This document shows positions 9,797 through 22,200 of a DNA stretch of 64,000 nt, piece after piece. The notes under the pieces were generated by a model that had not been told where the DNA came from, did no database searches, and saw nothing but the letters and a program-made list of their open reading frames with translations. The DNA is from Clitopilus passeckerianus (lineage: Eukaryota; Basidiomycota; Agaricomycetes; Agaricales; Entolomataceae): NCBI GenBank assembly GCA_944990035.1, contig CALYLX010000136.1, positions 186,001 to 250,000 of the forward strand. The letters are read 5' to 3'. How positions within the stretch are numbered: the stretch's first letter is position 1; each line of letters opens with the position of its first letter. A program made the translations under genes and the position numbers.

Positions 9797-12137
9797 TCAA
9801 AACGCACAATTGGAGTTGTAGAGGTTATCAGTCGGCACGGAAACGAGATGGCTATGAATATTTGAAGCGTCCACCATTTCTGGCACAATATCTTTAATCG
9901 TCGGAGCTCCTAAGAGGCGAAGGTTCATCTCGAATTCATCCTGATACGTTCTCCGTGTCAGCCGAATCATAATAACATTTCAACATGGCTTACATGAAGA
10001 ATCTGAAGTGCCTTGTCAATCCCCTCCGGACCGTATGAGGAGAAGGCATAGAGGAATGGTCGACCAACACCAACTGCAAGGTCGGGGTAAATTGAGGCAA
10101 GGAAACGTGACAGAACTTGGGCCGTACCTGCATTGGCGCCCAAAGCAATCGCTTTCAAGACATCGGTTGCTCGTCGTACACCACCATCCACGAATATCTG
10201 GAACTTCTCATTCGGGAATGAAAGGCCACGCTTCTTTTGAGGTTTTGTACAACTTCAACGAGGGTCTCGATGCCTGATCTGGCGAAGTCCAATTGACGAC
10301 CGCCGTGGTTGGACAAGACGACACCAGCGAGCCCAGCGTCATATGCCATGAGGGCATCCTCCCAGCACTGGACGCCCTTCAAAATGATGGGCACTGAATT
10401 TCGAGAGAGGCATATTAGAGACAGGATGCAAAGTCCTAGATTGGAACGCACTCTTCGTGATGCTCTTGAACCACTTCATGTCCTCCCAGTTGAGGCCAGG
10501 ATCAATGAAACTCTGTTGGGCCGCTGAGTACAATATACTGGCACATGACGGGGAAACTCACGCTGATTGCTCGAGCAGCGCCTTGTGACCTGTCAACCTT
10601 GTCCTTCTCTCCAGTTTTGCTAACCTCCGAAGGATCTTCCGCCTCAAATTTCATGCGCATGTCTTTCTCTCGCCTACCAAGTTGTGGTGCATCAACGGTG
10701 ATGAATAGAGCTTTCACGCCTCTCTCCTCAGCGCGTTGCACTATGCGCTTGGTAATGCTCCTGTCTTTGTTGACGTAGCTGGCCGGGGCGTCAGCCATCG
10801 TCAAACTTTAAAATGGACACACTCACAGCTGGAAGAACATGGTCTGGTCTGGCTGGGCAGCATCCATAATTTCATCAAACGAGCATGACGCGAGTGTAGG
10901 AATCTAATACAAATCTTGAGCGCGAGAGACATGGTGAGTATAGGAGTCCACTTGCCATCTGAATGACGCCATGTTTGGCAGCAGCTCTGGTAAGGTTAAG
11001 TTCGCCGTCTGGATGCCCAAGCTTACCCAGTGCGGTGGCACTCTGTAGTTGTCCGCTGTTAGGAGGGGTAAAAAGTGAATACAACACTAGCTCACGATGT
11101 AAACTGGCATTCGGGTCTTGAAACCTAAAATCGACGTGGACCAGTCGACGTTGGTGACATCGCGTAAGACTCTCGGACGGAACCAAATTCTAGAATTTGC
11201 ATCCATGGCTGAGTGAAGAGTGGTTTCCAAAGAAATTATACGAACCTGTGATATGCAGCATGATTTTCTCTGTGCGTAATTTCATCGTCCGCTGCAGAGG
11301 AGTAGTACGCCCAGGCTTTTTCGGGCATGACAACCCTGGCAATCGCCTATCCATAGTTCGTCAGGTGCCGTTCTCATGCGTAGTCCAAAGCAATACCTCA
11401 AAGTCATGCAGATTCAAAATCTCGTCCAGTGGTGGGCGGGCCGCGACTCTGGCCTGCCGGGCCTTCTCCTCATCAGTTATTATGACCTCAACCTTCTCTA
11501 CGGTATCCATTGCTACAGGCCCAAGACTGGGTGCGAGAGAATGAGTTATGCCCCACAGAGGACCGGTCAATGCTGACTGTTTCTCCTTGGGTAGATTCGT
11601 GGTGATAGCATCGGGAGGATGAATGGGATCGTATTCCTGGCTGCTCGAGATGTTAGCTCAGTCTGGAAGGATACTTTGAAAACGGACGTTGCGTCTTTGC
11701 CAGCATATTTGAGAATGATTTTCGCACCACCTGTCTGTGGATGTCAGTGCCATAGGAAGGAAACTGCGGAATGCCCGCGACTCGCCTGGATGGTCTTTTG
11801 CACCACATGGTTTGAATCAGCTCTTTGCCTCGGTTTCAAGCCGAACAAACACCTCACCGTCAAGGAAATCTGTTACATCGTAGACCTTGCCTGAAATGCG
11901 GGGTATTAACACCTAACCCCGAATTGACAGAATGCCGCCTTTACCATGAACAATGATCCAGCAGCTATCGCGGGTGTTGTGCTTGGCAACCTCTGTTCCA
12001 TTTAACGTCTGTTGGTTTTCCGACATGCTCGTATGCTGGTCGTCCCGAGAAAGTCCGTGAAGCTGAACGAGGTATGCGGGTTTAACGCAGGGTAACTGGA
12101 GACTGGAGTAAAGGCGCCGGGTATTTCGGAGTGCCAT
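9797..12137 (-). CDS. CYB2: L-lactate dehydrogenase (cytochrome b2) paralogue A, altered heme motif
   Basis: A many-exon flavocytochrome b2-type gene. The start MALRNTRRLYSSLQ looks like a mitochondrial presequence; a downstream Met (MSENQQTLNG) is the alternative. The cytochrome b5 part has SCWIIVHGKVYDVTDFLD and later YDPIHPPDAITTNLP (second axial His). The first heme motif HPGG is missing HP: the only in-frame splice gives FLDGGAKIILKYAGKDAT. The FMN domain keeps MPEKAWAYYSSAADDE, FITVDAPQLGRREKDMRM, PIILKGVQCWEDA and the catalytic VLSNHGGRQLD (His and Arg). One intron is GC-AG (after ..KHGVIQM). One intron near GANA/VGVGR is absent from paralogue B. A one-base frame break lies in an A run at 10235-10238, possibly a sequencing error. 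The paralogue at 15076-17302 lacks these defects. Confidence 0.8.
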
Positions 12138-12382
12138 CGGGACGGGGGCCTGAGTGTACATCATATGACATTGACTAATATGGCAACACCTATGGTACAC
12201 GAGTCTAGTTATCTATGTGGGGGGTCCTAAACATATACAGAAAGCATGGTTACATATTTACAAGGTAAAACGCTTGTGGTATCTAGAGGGGCAAGCATAA
12301 GTGTGGTGAAAATGCGTCGGGGTATTTTTGATGATGTATGTGCGAGTGATAATCAAGAAGTGCGAGAAAGTGTGGTGACAGC

Positions 12383-13823
12383 TTAGATCTTTTCGAATGC
12401 TGAGCCGCCTGCGCGTGCATCGAGATCCACAACATGGTCAAGGCCCATGACGCCAAAGAACGCCTTGGGGTCCATTCCTTGGGCCGACGTGAAGTCAGTG
12501 CCAGTCTTCTTGAGCAATTGCATCGCGTTGCGGACAGCATGAACCATTGCAACACAAGATACGAGAGAGAAGACTATGTCAAGGTTAGTCAGAGTAAGAA
12601 GTGTTGATGATCAGAGTAACTCACTGATGATCTTGGCTCCCATGTCCTCTGCCTGTTGGCTGGTGAAGGAAGGCGTCAGACCTCCAGAGATAACGTTCAC
12701 GAGAACCTATACGGTTGATTGAGACATGTCACCAACGCAAGAAGGGGGAAAACCTACGGGCTTAGGCGCGAGAGCAGCAACCGTGGACTTAAGGAGTTCA
12801 GATGTCTTTACACCCTCGATAAAGCAGACGTCTGCTCCAACGTTGGCAGCAAGCTTCAGACGAGTGACGGCCTCTTCCATTCCGAGAACCTGTGCCGAAT
12901 CTGTACGAGCGATGACAACCTATCCTTTGGTGAGAGACTGTATATGACATGAACCTGAAAGGCACTTACAAAGTCAGAGCCTCCAGGAATAGAATCGCGA
13001 GCCATGACAGCTGCACGAATGCGAGCGAGGAATTCCTCACGGGAAACAACTTGCTTGCCCATGAGATGCCCGCATCGCTTAGTCTGAACTTGATCCTCAA
13101 TATGGCAAGCAGCAATGCCTGCTCTGGCGTATTGGAGGACAGTTCGTGCGACATTGATGGGCCCACCGAATCTGAATGCGCGGCGTTAGTGTAGTTCTCC
13201 GTATGATTAATCAATTTGACTCACCCAGTGTCGGCGTCAGCAATAACGGGTGTAGAAGGGTCCAAACTGGACACCATTTGGCCAGCCTAACCCGTGCTTT
13301 TGAATAAAACGATTCACTAGTTTGGGTGGCGCAAGTGGGCTTACCTCGACGAAATCATTCAGAGTAGCAATAGCAAGGTCAGGTTGGCCTAATCGAGATG
13401 CAGTTGTAGCAGCCCCACTGAAGAAAGAGTTTGATTAATTTCGCTGGAATCCAACGACTGGAAACCAAGACTAACCTCTGGTACAAACACGTGAATCCGG
13501 CCTCGAGGGCACAGCGAGCACTAATGCCATCACAAATGCCAGGAGCAACCTGAAGAAGCGGTGAGATCGTCGTTCATTTCTGGTTGTAGCAATGGCTTCC
13601 TTACCACAATTCCTGGCCTTGCAAGCATTTGGCGGAGGCGAGTAGAGGGAACGGGAGATAGCGGCCCCTCTAGGTAGTTCTTCGGGTCGAGTCGAGCATT
13701 ATAGTAGACTTCTTCGCCACTCGAGCTGATGGAAGTTTTTGGCTCTGCTGCGCCTACTTCATTTTGGTACTGCGCAGCAGCAGGGGCTGCCTTTGGCGCG
13801 AAGTAGTCGGGAGCAGGAGACAT
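12383..13823 (-). CDS. Isocitrate lyase/PEP mutase superfamily enzyme (oxaloacetate hydrolase- or dimethylmalate lyase-like)
   Basis: Several short introns join in phase from MSPAPDYFAPKAAPAAAQ to the stop at 12383. Core motifs follow the superfamily order: ARPGIVVAPGICDGISARCA, SGAATTASRLGQPDLA, ADADTGFGGP (metal and substrate loop), HIEDQ, TKRCGHLMGK (catalytic Cys of the lyase branch), SDFVVIARTDSAQ, GADVCFIEGV, PVLVNVISGGLTP. The Cys in KRCGH argues for C-C lyase or hydrolase activity, not phosphonomutase. Close fungal relatives include oxaloacetate acetylhydrolase (oxalate formation) and methylisocitrate or dimethylmalate lyases; sequence inspection alone cannot separate these. The gene lies between two lactate dehydrogenase paralogues, which suggests an organic acid context. 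Confidence 0.82.
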
Positions 13824-13927
13824 AGTAACAGAGGAAGCCGGGGCTTTGAAAAAACGCGAAAAAATGAGAACTGAATGTTGGGCAAGTCGAGAACGACAAG
13901 TGTTCTTACTGAAAATTTCCTCAGCAG

Positions 13928-13938
13928 CCTTTATAAGG
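13928..13938 (-). promoter_or_regulatory. TATA box upstream of the ICL/PEPM family gene
   Basis: CCTTATAAAGG on the minus strand, about 105 bp upstream of the ATG at 13823. The element is also nearly palindromic. Confidence 0.35.
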
Positions 13939-15075
13939 TCTCGGTTTAGGCCTATCGCCCAAGGGACGTGACCATTTTCTCCAACCTGCCCGTTTCATGT
14001 ACGGAGCCTTGTTCGGACGGGAATGCCAAGCGCTTCTCCGCCGGCTTCTTTGCGGCCGTTTTAGTGAGCATTGTCTTCCTCCTTGGATGCCAACCTTCCC
14101 AGTTCTTAGCACGTAAAGATGAGTTCTGAAGTTTTCAAGTGCGCTGCGTCCACTGGTACCACCTAGAGTTCTGAGCTCGTCGACTCCGGCGGGCTTCAGC
14201 CACCAAATGCGTCATCATGCATCACTTTTTTGCCATAAGCCAGGGTCGAAGAAATGGCGTTAGCGGAAAATGTCAAACTGACATCCACTTGGACGTGCTG
14301 GTTCTATTTTGGTATGTTTGTTTCCGTTCATAATTAGTGCTTGGCGGTCTCCCGCCCTCGTAATTTCGACACTACTCGTAAATTTGGAATTAGAGTCCTC
14401 AGATCGAGCGGAGATGGCCAAGACTTCACAGCCTTGAGAAGTCCTTGGAATCCGGAAACCATGCATGAAAGCCGGCTACATTCTTGGCAGCTTCAATGAT
14501 CGAATATTACATGCCAGCCACTGCCAGCACTTCATCTCCTCCACTGTGGGCTCGAAACCCCATACTCATGAGGCAGCTAGCACTAACGGAGACGGTCTCC
14601 AATACCAGAATCTCACGGTGTAGTTGATAGTCATCCAATACTTGCCTATCAAGATAAACTCGAACTGTTTGACTGAACCTCCCGATGGGCGCCAACCCTT
14701 CAAAGCTTCACCTGGAGCAGAGTTCAAGATAAGCACCCTACAGCGTGCATACGAGCTGTCCTTGGCATTTCCATTGCGCGGATGCTTCTTTTTCTGGGGT
14801 CGTCTGGAAACTGCAGCCCTGTACTGCACTTCGATATCTCGGACAATCTTCACGCTCATAAGTCCCCTCTATTCCCGCATTTCTGCGTGTGGAGGACTTC
14901 CACTAATTTCCTCATGGTAATCATAGAGTCGGCGTCGAGAAATTCTGCACGGTCCGCGGCTAAGAGCGGGGATTGGCTCGGAGGAGCCTTCGGACTCCCT
15001 GTTTTCCGCTAGATGTTAGAAATAGCGAGCGCAAAAGAACAGATTCCAACAATTTCTCTCCGCAGGACGAACAAC
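13939..15075. other. Intergenic between the ICL/PEPM gene and lactate dehydrogenase B
   Basis: This holds the divergent upstream regions of two genes. Short frames occur on both strands (for example 14566-14859 minus and 14624-14920 plus), but they overlap each other, lack motifs and show no splice continuity. Nothing further is supported. Confidence 0.45.
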
Positions 15076-17302
15076 ATGCTCACCGCACAAGACGTATCTG
15101 TTCACTCCGACAGGAGCAGCTGCTGGATTATCGTCCATAGTACGTTGCTTTCCAATCAATCATCTCGACGCTCAGACTAACCAAACTCGCTCAGATAATG
15201 CTTACGATGTCACCGATTTTCTGGACGGTGAGAATGAAACACTACAATAAATGAATTAAGCTTACACGATGTACTCCAGAGCACCCAGGTGGCAGCAAGA
15301 TTATTCTGAAGTATGCAGGCAAGGATGCAACGTGAGTGACTAACCACTTTTGGTTTCCTTTTTCAAACGCTATGGAGCAACTAGCTAATCTCGCACTCGC
15401 AGTGAGGCCTACGAGCCCATACATCCACCTGATGCGATTACCACGAACCTTCCAGTGGAAAAACAGTACGTCAAACTCCCTTCTTGGAGTCCCGACAGCC
15501 GTTGACTCGGTTCACGCTATCTCAGTCTCGGTGCTGTCGATATCTCCACAATCGTCAAGGCTGAGAAAGTGGTCACGGAGGCTGAGAAGCGGCGCCAAGC
15601 TCTGATGGACGCGAGACCGCCGCTGGATGAGGTCCTCAACCTCCACGATTTCGAAGTAAAAGTCTTCCTTTGCAATGTTACCAATGCCCATCTAAACCCG
15701 TACTTCCGCGTCGTAGGCAATCGCCAAGGCCGTTTTACCCGATAAGGCTTGGGCCTACTATTCCTCAGCATCAGACGACGAGATCACCATCCGTGAGAAC
15801 CGTGCAGCATTCCAAAGGTTGGATCTTTGGCATTCCTTATTCATTCTCGGCTCTAAGCCTTTCGACAGAGTCTGGTTCCGCCCACGGATCCTACGAGACG
15901 TTACATCCGTCGACTGGTCCTGCACGATACTTGGACAGAAGTCCTCGTTGCCTGTTTACATTGTATGTTATATGATGCGTGAAGGTTCGCATGCTCTGTT
16001 CTAACTTGTTGCTTGCAGTCAGCTACCGCGCTCGGCAAGCTTGGCCATCCGGATGGCGAACTCAATCTGACCAGGGCAGCCGCCAAGCATGGCGTCATTC
16101 AGATGGTGAGTATGGACCACACTATTTCGACCCCTTTCACTAATAGGCCTCTAAAGATCCCCACCCTGGCGTCTTGTTCTTTCGACGAGATTCTTGATGC
16201 TGCCCAGCCTGGTCAACCTCTCTTCGTACAACTGTTAGTCATTATCTATTAAGTCGGGGGATCACTTCAAGTCTCTAACCATCTTTGTTATAGATACGTC
16301 AACCGAGACCGCCAGATCACCAAAAAATACGTCCAGCATGCCGAAAAGCGAGGTGTGAAAGGCCTCTTCATAACTGTTGATGCTCCTCAGCTGGGCAGGC
16401 GTGAAAAGGACATGCGCATGAAATTCGTCGGTGACGAAGGAACTGCAAAAGTCCAGGACGGACAACAAAACATCCCCAAGAATGAGGGTGTTGCTCGAGC
16501 GATCAGTGTACGCCTTTAACTAAAAGGGAATTTCCGCCAACTCACTTTTCTTTCATTAGTCTTTCATTGATCCCAGCCTGTCCTGGAAAGATATTCCTTG
16601 GTTCCGAAGTATCACCAACAGTCAGTGACATCGAACTTTGATGTTATTCCATGACAGACTGACAATGACTTCCAGTGCCCATCATCCTCAAGGGCGTTTC
16701 CACTCCCGAAGACGCCATCATGGCTCTTGAGGCCGGCTGTCAGGGAATAGTCCTCAGTAATCACGGTGGCAGGCAACTGGACACTGCTAGATCTGGTCTC
16801 GAGAACCTGATCGACATTGTCGATGCCTTGAAGAAGCGTGGTCCCTGGCCCAACCCCAATTTCTCCGTCTTCGTGGATGGCGGTGTCCGCCGTGCAAGTG
16901 ACGTCCTCAAGGCATTGGCATTGGGTGCTTCCGCTGTCGGAGTCGGTAGAGGGTTCCTCTACGCCTTCTGCAGTTATGGCCAGGATGGTGTTGAGCGCGC
17001 TATTCAGATTCTTCGAGTAAGCTTACCTCTCATGATATTTTTGGTTTTCGTACATTGACCTCTGTCATCAGGACGAGTTTGAGATGAATATGCGTCTCCT
17101 CGGCGCGAGGAACTTCAACGAGCTTGTTCCCGAGATGGTGGATGCAAGTGCTCTCCGCTCTCATGTTGGTCTGACCCCCGTCGACAATCTCTATAACTCT
17201 ACCTGTAAGTTTCTGCGAAGTCTTGAACAGCCGCATATACTCATATCGATTCCTTTAGACCAACCTTTGCGCACAGCACAGTTCCGAGACTCAAGGCTAT
17301 AG
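15076..17302 (+). CDS. CYB2: L-lactate dehydrogenase (cytochrome b2) paralogue B, apparently intact
   Basis: Fourteen exons sum to 1494 nt (497 residues) with all phases consistent. Exons: 15076-15139, 15195-15227, 15280-15331, 15403-15465, 15526-15655, 15717-15817, 15869-15962, 16019-16105, 16157-16233, 16294-16507, 16560-16620, 16676-17016, 17072-17204, 17259-17302. The cytochrome b5 domain (about residues 10-85) has DVTDFLDEHPGGSKIILKYA and IHPPDA, so both heme His are present. The FMN domain has PDKAWAYYSSASDDE, TVDAPQLGRREKDM, PIILKGVSTPEDA, VLSNHGGRQLD and VFVDGGVRRASDV. It oxidises L-lactate to pyruvate and passes electrons to cytochrome c. It starts MLTAQDVSVHSDRSS, with no obvious mitochondrial presequence, unlike paralogue A. 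Confidence 0.92.
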
Positions 17303-17381
17303 AGTTCTTTATTAGACGTGTATCTCTGTTATTCTATTATGCTACATGCACAATATAAATACCCCTCATGCAACATCGATA

Positions 17382-18996
17382 TCAGTGATATTTGAACAGC
17401 CAATAGTGATCCTTGGAACTAAAATCTTCCTCATGTGCAGTGACAAGCGTCTGTTGGTTCCATTCCCATAGCTCAGTCCCATCCTGACTCCATAGATGGC
17501 GGTTGAGCCCAATAGTTTCTAGACCACTCATCTCGCTAGCCAGCTCTTCCGCGTCAACCGGAAGTGGTCTGCCCAAAGAAAAAAATGAAGATATCGTAGC
17601 GGCAATTCCTTGAGTCGTTTCATCTAAAGTTTTAAAAAAAGGTCAATTGAATAAAGGCAAACAACCTAAATGGTGACATACCAACGGTATCAACGCGTTG
17701 ATATTCACGTCAGCCAAGCTAGGGTGGGTCCAGGGAAGCGTCAAGTGCAAGGCAGTGAGCCTGCTACCCAGGAGCTCCGTTACTTCTTCGACATCAGCTG
17801 AGCTGAGAAATACTCTTCCTAGATGAAGTCCTAAGACTTTCAATCCAGGTAAGTTTTGGATGCAATGTTTCAAGTTCCTCAGAACATCCCAGCGGGAACC
17901 TGCAACTCGGATGTAGAGCCTACATAGTTTGTGGCTGGAAATGAAGCTGCCAAAGCAACGGCTTGCTCCTCTGTCATTAATACTAGGCTCTCATATACTT
18001 CACATGAAAGCCGGAATGACGTGAGATTGGGGAGTGTGTGGGCATGTTGACTCAAGAATTCGAGGAGGTCGGCCTCAACAAAACCGATAATCGAGAGGGA
18101 TTCCAGAGTCTGTGCGTGACGCACAAGCAGATCCAGCCCATGGATATCCCCTTCGGCGACCACTAGTTCGAGTTCATTAAGAGTGCTGACAACAGCAATC
18201 GGTAAAGCTTCTAAGGTGTCGGACCGTATAGTCAACGATTGAAGGGGTTTGATGTTTGAGACCATTTCCTTCTGTATAATATACGAAGGTAGGTCCACTG
18301 CGTTGTGTAGATTGTACCAGTCCAACAGGTCATCGGTGTAATAGCCGGCTTGGGATGGGTAGTAATCGATTGACCCCAGATTCAAACACTTGAGGTTCGT
18401 CAGTTGTAAGGGCCACTCGGATGCCCGGAACCTAGAAGAGTTGTCAGTTAGTCATTTGGCTCGTGGACGTCGACTTACGCATTTGTTCTTAGTGTTTTCA
18501 CACTAGATGGAAGGCTTCCGAGTAACTCAACTGCCATCCTTGTGAAGGTCCCGAACCAGTAGAATGCTTTCAGATTTGGCATCGACTGTATGGCTTGCCT
18601 GAGAGAGACTAGTGGAGGAGGTTAAGTTAGCGCATCCGAAGACAAATTTTTGAATAATTTGTGCATACGCTTTTCAAAATGGAGTGGGTGTTGTCCATAG
18701 ATAGAGACGGTCAATGTTTTTACTTGATATGCAAACCTTGAATGCATGGAAATGTGATTGAGCTTTTCCCAGGAGAGGCGCATTATTTCTTCGACTTCAT
18801 ATTCGTCATAGTCAAACAAGTCTTGCATCTCAGGCGTTGCAATGTAAACCCTGATGTTTGAAAACAAACGCGGTAACAAAGCATCACGAAATACACGAGA
18901 AACACCCAGAGCCAATATCTTGCTCGAATATGGAAGCGAGTCGATTACCATCGACCATACTTCAGGCGGGAGAATCCGTTCTGCCGTCTTCAGCAT
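17382..18996 (-). CDS. F-box protein with leucine-rich C-terminal region
   Basis: The N-terminal F-box-like motif LPPEVWSMVIDSLPYSSKIL continues ..ALGVSRVFRDALLPRLFSN. Then follow Leu-rich segments (SMPNLKAFYWFGT, LTNLKCLNLGSIDYY, ESLSIIGFVEADLLEFL, LPNLTSFRLSCEVYE, NLPGLKVLGLHLGRV, GSRLTALHLTLPW). Introns of about 50-55 bp join the exons. F-box proteins recruit substrates to SCF ubiquitin ligases through SKP1; the ligand here is unknown. The frame breaks by one base at GGG 17888-17890; a fourth G would restore VPAGDVLRNLKHC. Start chosen at MLKTAERIL because an upstream in-frame codon is GTG. Such genes are numerous and fast-evolving in Agaricomycetes. Confidence 0.75.
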
Positions 18997-19269
18997 TTTT
19001 GGCCGTCGGAGATCGCGGGTCACGGTAAGCGGGAAAGAGTCACCCCAAACTGGGCCCTACGCAGATATCACGTGATCGACGCGCCTTGCTCACGCGTCAC
19101 GCACGCGATTGGCTACAAGCACGCCACCGCCTCCGTACTCCAACTCCGGTTCTGTTGTTCCTGCCAGACGTGCGGAACAATGGCTTGACTTGGTTGGCGA
19201 CTCATACTCTGTCAGGCCAGAACTTATAAGGAGTCTGATGGTCTTACTCTCCTTGCCATCTACCTCATC
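18997..19269. promoter_or_regulatory. Divergent promoter region of F-box and nuclease-helicase genes
   Basis: 273 bp between two start codons of opposite orientation. It contains CACGTGATC and nearby CACGCGT-like GC-rich words that may be binding sites; this is unproven. Confidence 0.35.
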
Positions 19270-22200
19270 ATGAATCGATACAAAGACCTTTCCCCGACGA
19301 ATCTAGCTCAATACCACCACTTTCACTGCGACTTATTCATCCACAATGTCTATAACCGATTTCAAGCTCGCAGTTCTATTCCATCGCCGCCACAACTGGT
19401 TAATGCACATTTCCAACGTGGAAACACGTGGGAGCAGGATTTATTAACCTGGCTGGAAAATCGAAATCTTCTCCTGACAATTGCTGGATCGTTGCTGACA
19501 CAGGAGTCGCTCCGGGAGAACGTACAGCTTGACGACCGAACGCACTTTTTTATTGCAGGAGCGCACTTTCTGCCGCCGAAAGAAGAGCTAGAAAAGCGTT
19601 ATAGGGATGCCGGCATGAAACCCGTCCGGTTCGGTTCTGCCCTACCGGATCTGATTGAGATCAGAAGGTTCGGTAGTAAAATACACTGGAGAGTGATAGA
19701 TGCAAAAGCATCTACGTCAGTCAAGGTAGGGGATCTGTCAAGTAATGTCTGGAGACGCGAAGAGGCTGAATCACTCAGTAGACGTCACACCATGTGCAAA
19801 TCTACTATTACTCACTTTGCCTGAGATATCTCCTCGACGGTCCGGAATTTGTTCATGAAGGCAACGCTGCCATCTGGTTACCACCCTCAGAGCAGAACAT
19901 CATCTCTCTTAGCGATCTCAAACCAATTGATACCAACCTTCTGGCGCCATCTTTGGACCATTTTTTGTTCATCAAACTTCCAGGAATCCTCTATCGAAGT
20001 CGAGATAGCCTGAACTGGCACTACAACCCACTCTGTCGGCCTTGCCCTTATAACACCAGCTGTAGGGAGGTCGTCGTCAAGGAAGGTCGAATTGGCTCCA
20101 TCCCAAATGTGTCACTCGAAGACGCCCAAGCCCTCAAAGCGTTGCTCAACATTGCCTCGCCGTTAAGCCACAGCACACAGAGATACCGGATATCGAAGAC
20201 CTGCACAAGCTTGTTACAACACCTCCGGGCTTGAACGTCGCTGGCTCTAAGTCTCCAAGCTTGGTGAAAAAAGTGCGACGAATTCTGGCGTTACCCAAAA
20301 AGGCCATCTCGCTTCTAGCCCTATTTTGGAGGCGGTCAGAAAGAAAGAGCCATGTGTGAGTCGGCAATACCAATATCTTCAGTAGAGTGCACGCTGAAAG
20401 GGTTGTAGGTCAAGACTGAGCGAAGCCTCTCGTTGCCTCGCAGTGAGGACGTTGCCATAGTTTTGTCGTTGGTGCAGAACCCAGCCTCATCCTCGGCGTC
20501 GGCTGTCTGTCATTTTGCTATTAGTGTTTATTCGCAGACACTGTTAATATCCAATGAGACAATTCATGGAACAGGGGAAGATCTCGTTCCTGAACTGGCG
20601 AAGCTTATACGAACCATTGTTCAGGCAAGCCAATCCTCCAATATCTCTACCCAGTTTTATGTCTGGTCGGCAGCCGAGATTGCTGTTCTGCAAGCACATT
20701 TGGTAGATTCAGCCCTCAAATCAACAGCCGACCACGGGGACATCAAGTTATGCATAGGCACTCTCGCTCAAGGTGCAAGTCTCTTGCAGACGAAATTCCA
20801 GCCAACCGTGCTTTCCAGCGTTCTCGACAAGTTCATTTCTGAAAAGAGCCGGTCGAAGACTGAGCTCGTGAGCTGCCTCAAGCGAATGAACCTTTCAACG
20901 CATGGAACCATAGAAGATTTACGCGAGAGGATCGATAGTGCCATTCAAGACCGAAAGCAGGACAGCGTGGGAGACGGCAAGAATGACAACGACAGACGAA
21001 TTGAGCTGGGCCAGCTACCGCGCGTGGCTGTGTTGAAGAGAGAGGTCGAACGTTTGATTGCTTTACCAGTACCTGGCTACTGGGATTTGCCAGAATGTGC
21101 TGTCGTCTTATGCCCTGACACCCCAAAATGTCCAGACGAAGAAGAAATCTTTGGGTTGATGAAGGAAGGCGACTCAGAGGCACTCCAAGAAGCTCTGAGC
21201 GATCGTAACGAGAACATATTTGCCTCTCTTACCACAGTTCGAGACCTTGTGCAGGCTTCGAAGCAGAACCTGCTCATCAACAATGGAAAGACACTTACGG
21301 CCAGCTTTATGGACTTCTGCTACCAAGAACACCTAAGAAAGCTCTTCTTCATGCAGCAGGTATGTGCTGCGCACGCACTCGAGTCTTCATTGACGCTTCT
21401 GATCACTTCTTCAGTTTGAGGTCTTGACTAAACTCAACGAACTCTGGGGCGCACGTATCGACGGTTGTCCAGATGCCCCGATTCTCGAGTACGCTGGATC
21501 TGGCTATGGGCCGTCAGGAGACTACGAGCATACCTTTCACATTATTTCCGGAATCCTGGATACACCTACCCCCGACAAGACGCTCTCGATGTACGACAAG
21601 ATTCTCGTCCCAAATGAGCCGGGTGACACGAGTAGCAATCTCCCCGTCGAGGCACTTTTTGACGATCTCGCCGTCTCCGGCCTCTTATTTCCTCTCAACA
21701 GGGGTACTGCCCTGAAATGGAATAGGCAGCATGCTGAGGTGCAAGACAGTCTCTGGGTTGCAGATGTTCGCAGTATTCTGGTTGACGGTAATCGGACCAA
21801 AGTCACCCTACATGCTTGGGGTCGATTGGGAAACAGCTTCACTATTGGCACTCAATACAGGATCTCGCCTCGCCTCGTTGATTTCAACACATCCAAGATT
21901 TTGGCCGCATTGTTCGAAATGGATCTCAAATGCATTATCGACCCCACTCTAAATCATACGCCACCCAGAGCAACCTCTGAACACCACAACGTACCCCTCC
22001 TTCAACTCATTCTCGAGCCGCATTCATTTGCCAGGATGCCAAACGCCAGCAAATACCTTGACACCGAGAACCAAGTTCAACGCCTTTTCAGGGAACTTCG
22101 CAGCTTGGGGAACAAATCTGCTGAAGCTTTGATTCTGAAATCCTCTCAGCACAAAGCAGCCCGTCGTTTCCTTTCCAATCGACTATCAGTCATATGGGGA

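Noticed and set aside
10155..10451. Frameshift in lactate dehydrogenase A as proof of a pseudogene
   Set aside because: The break is a single missing base in an A run, like those in essential genes of this window, so it may be sequencing error.
14566..15012. Overlapping frames on both strands upstream of lactate dehydrogenase B
   Set aside because: Mutually overlapping short frames without coding features.
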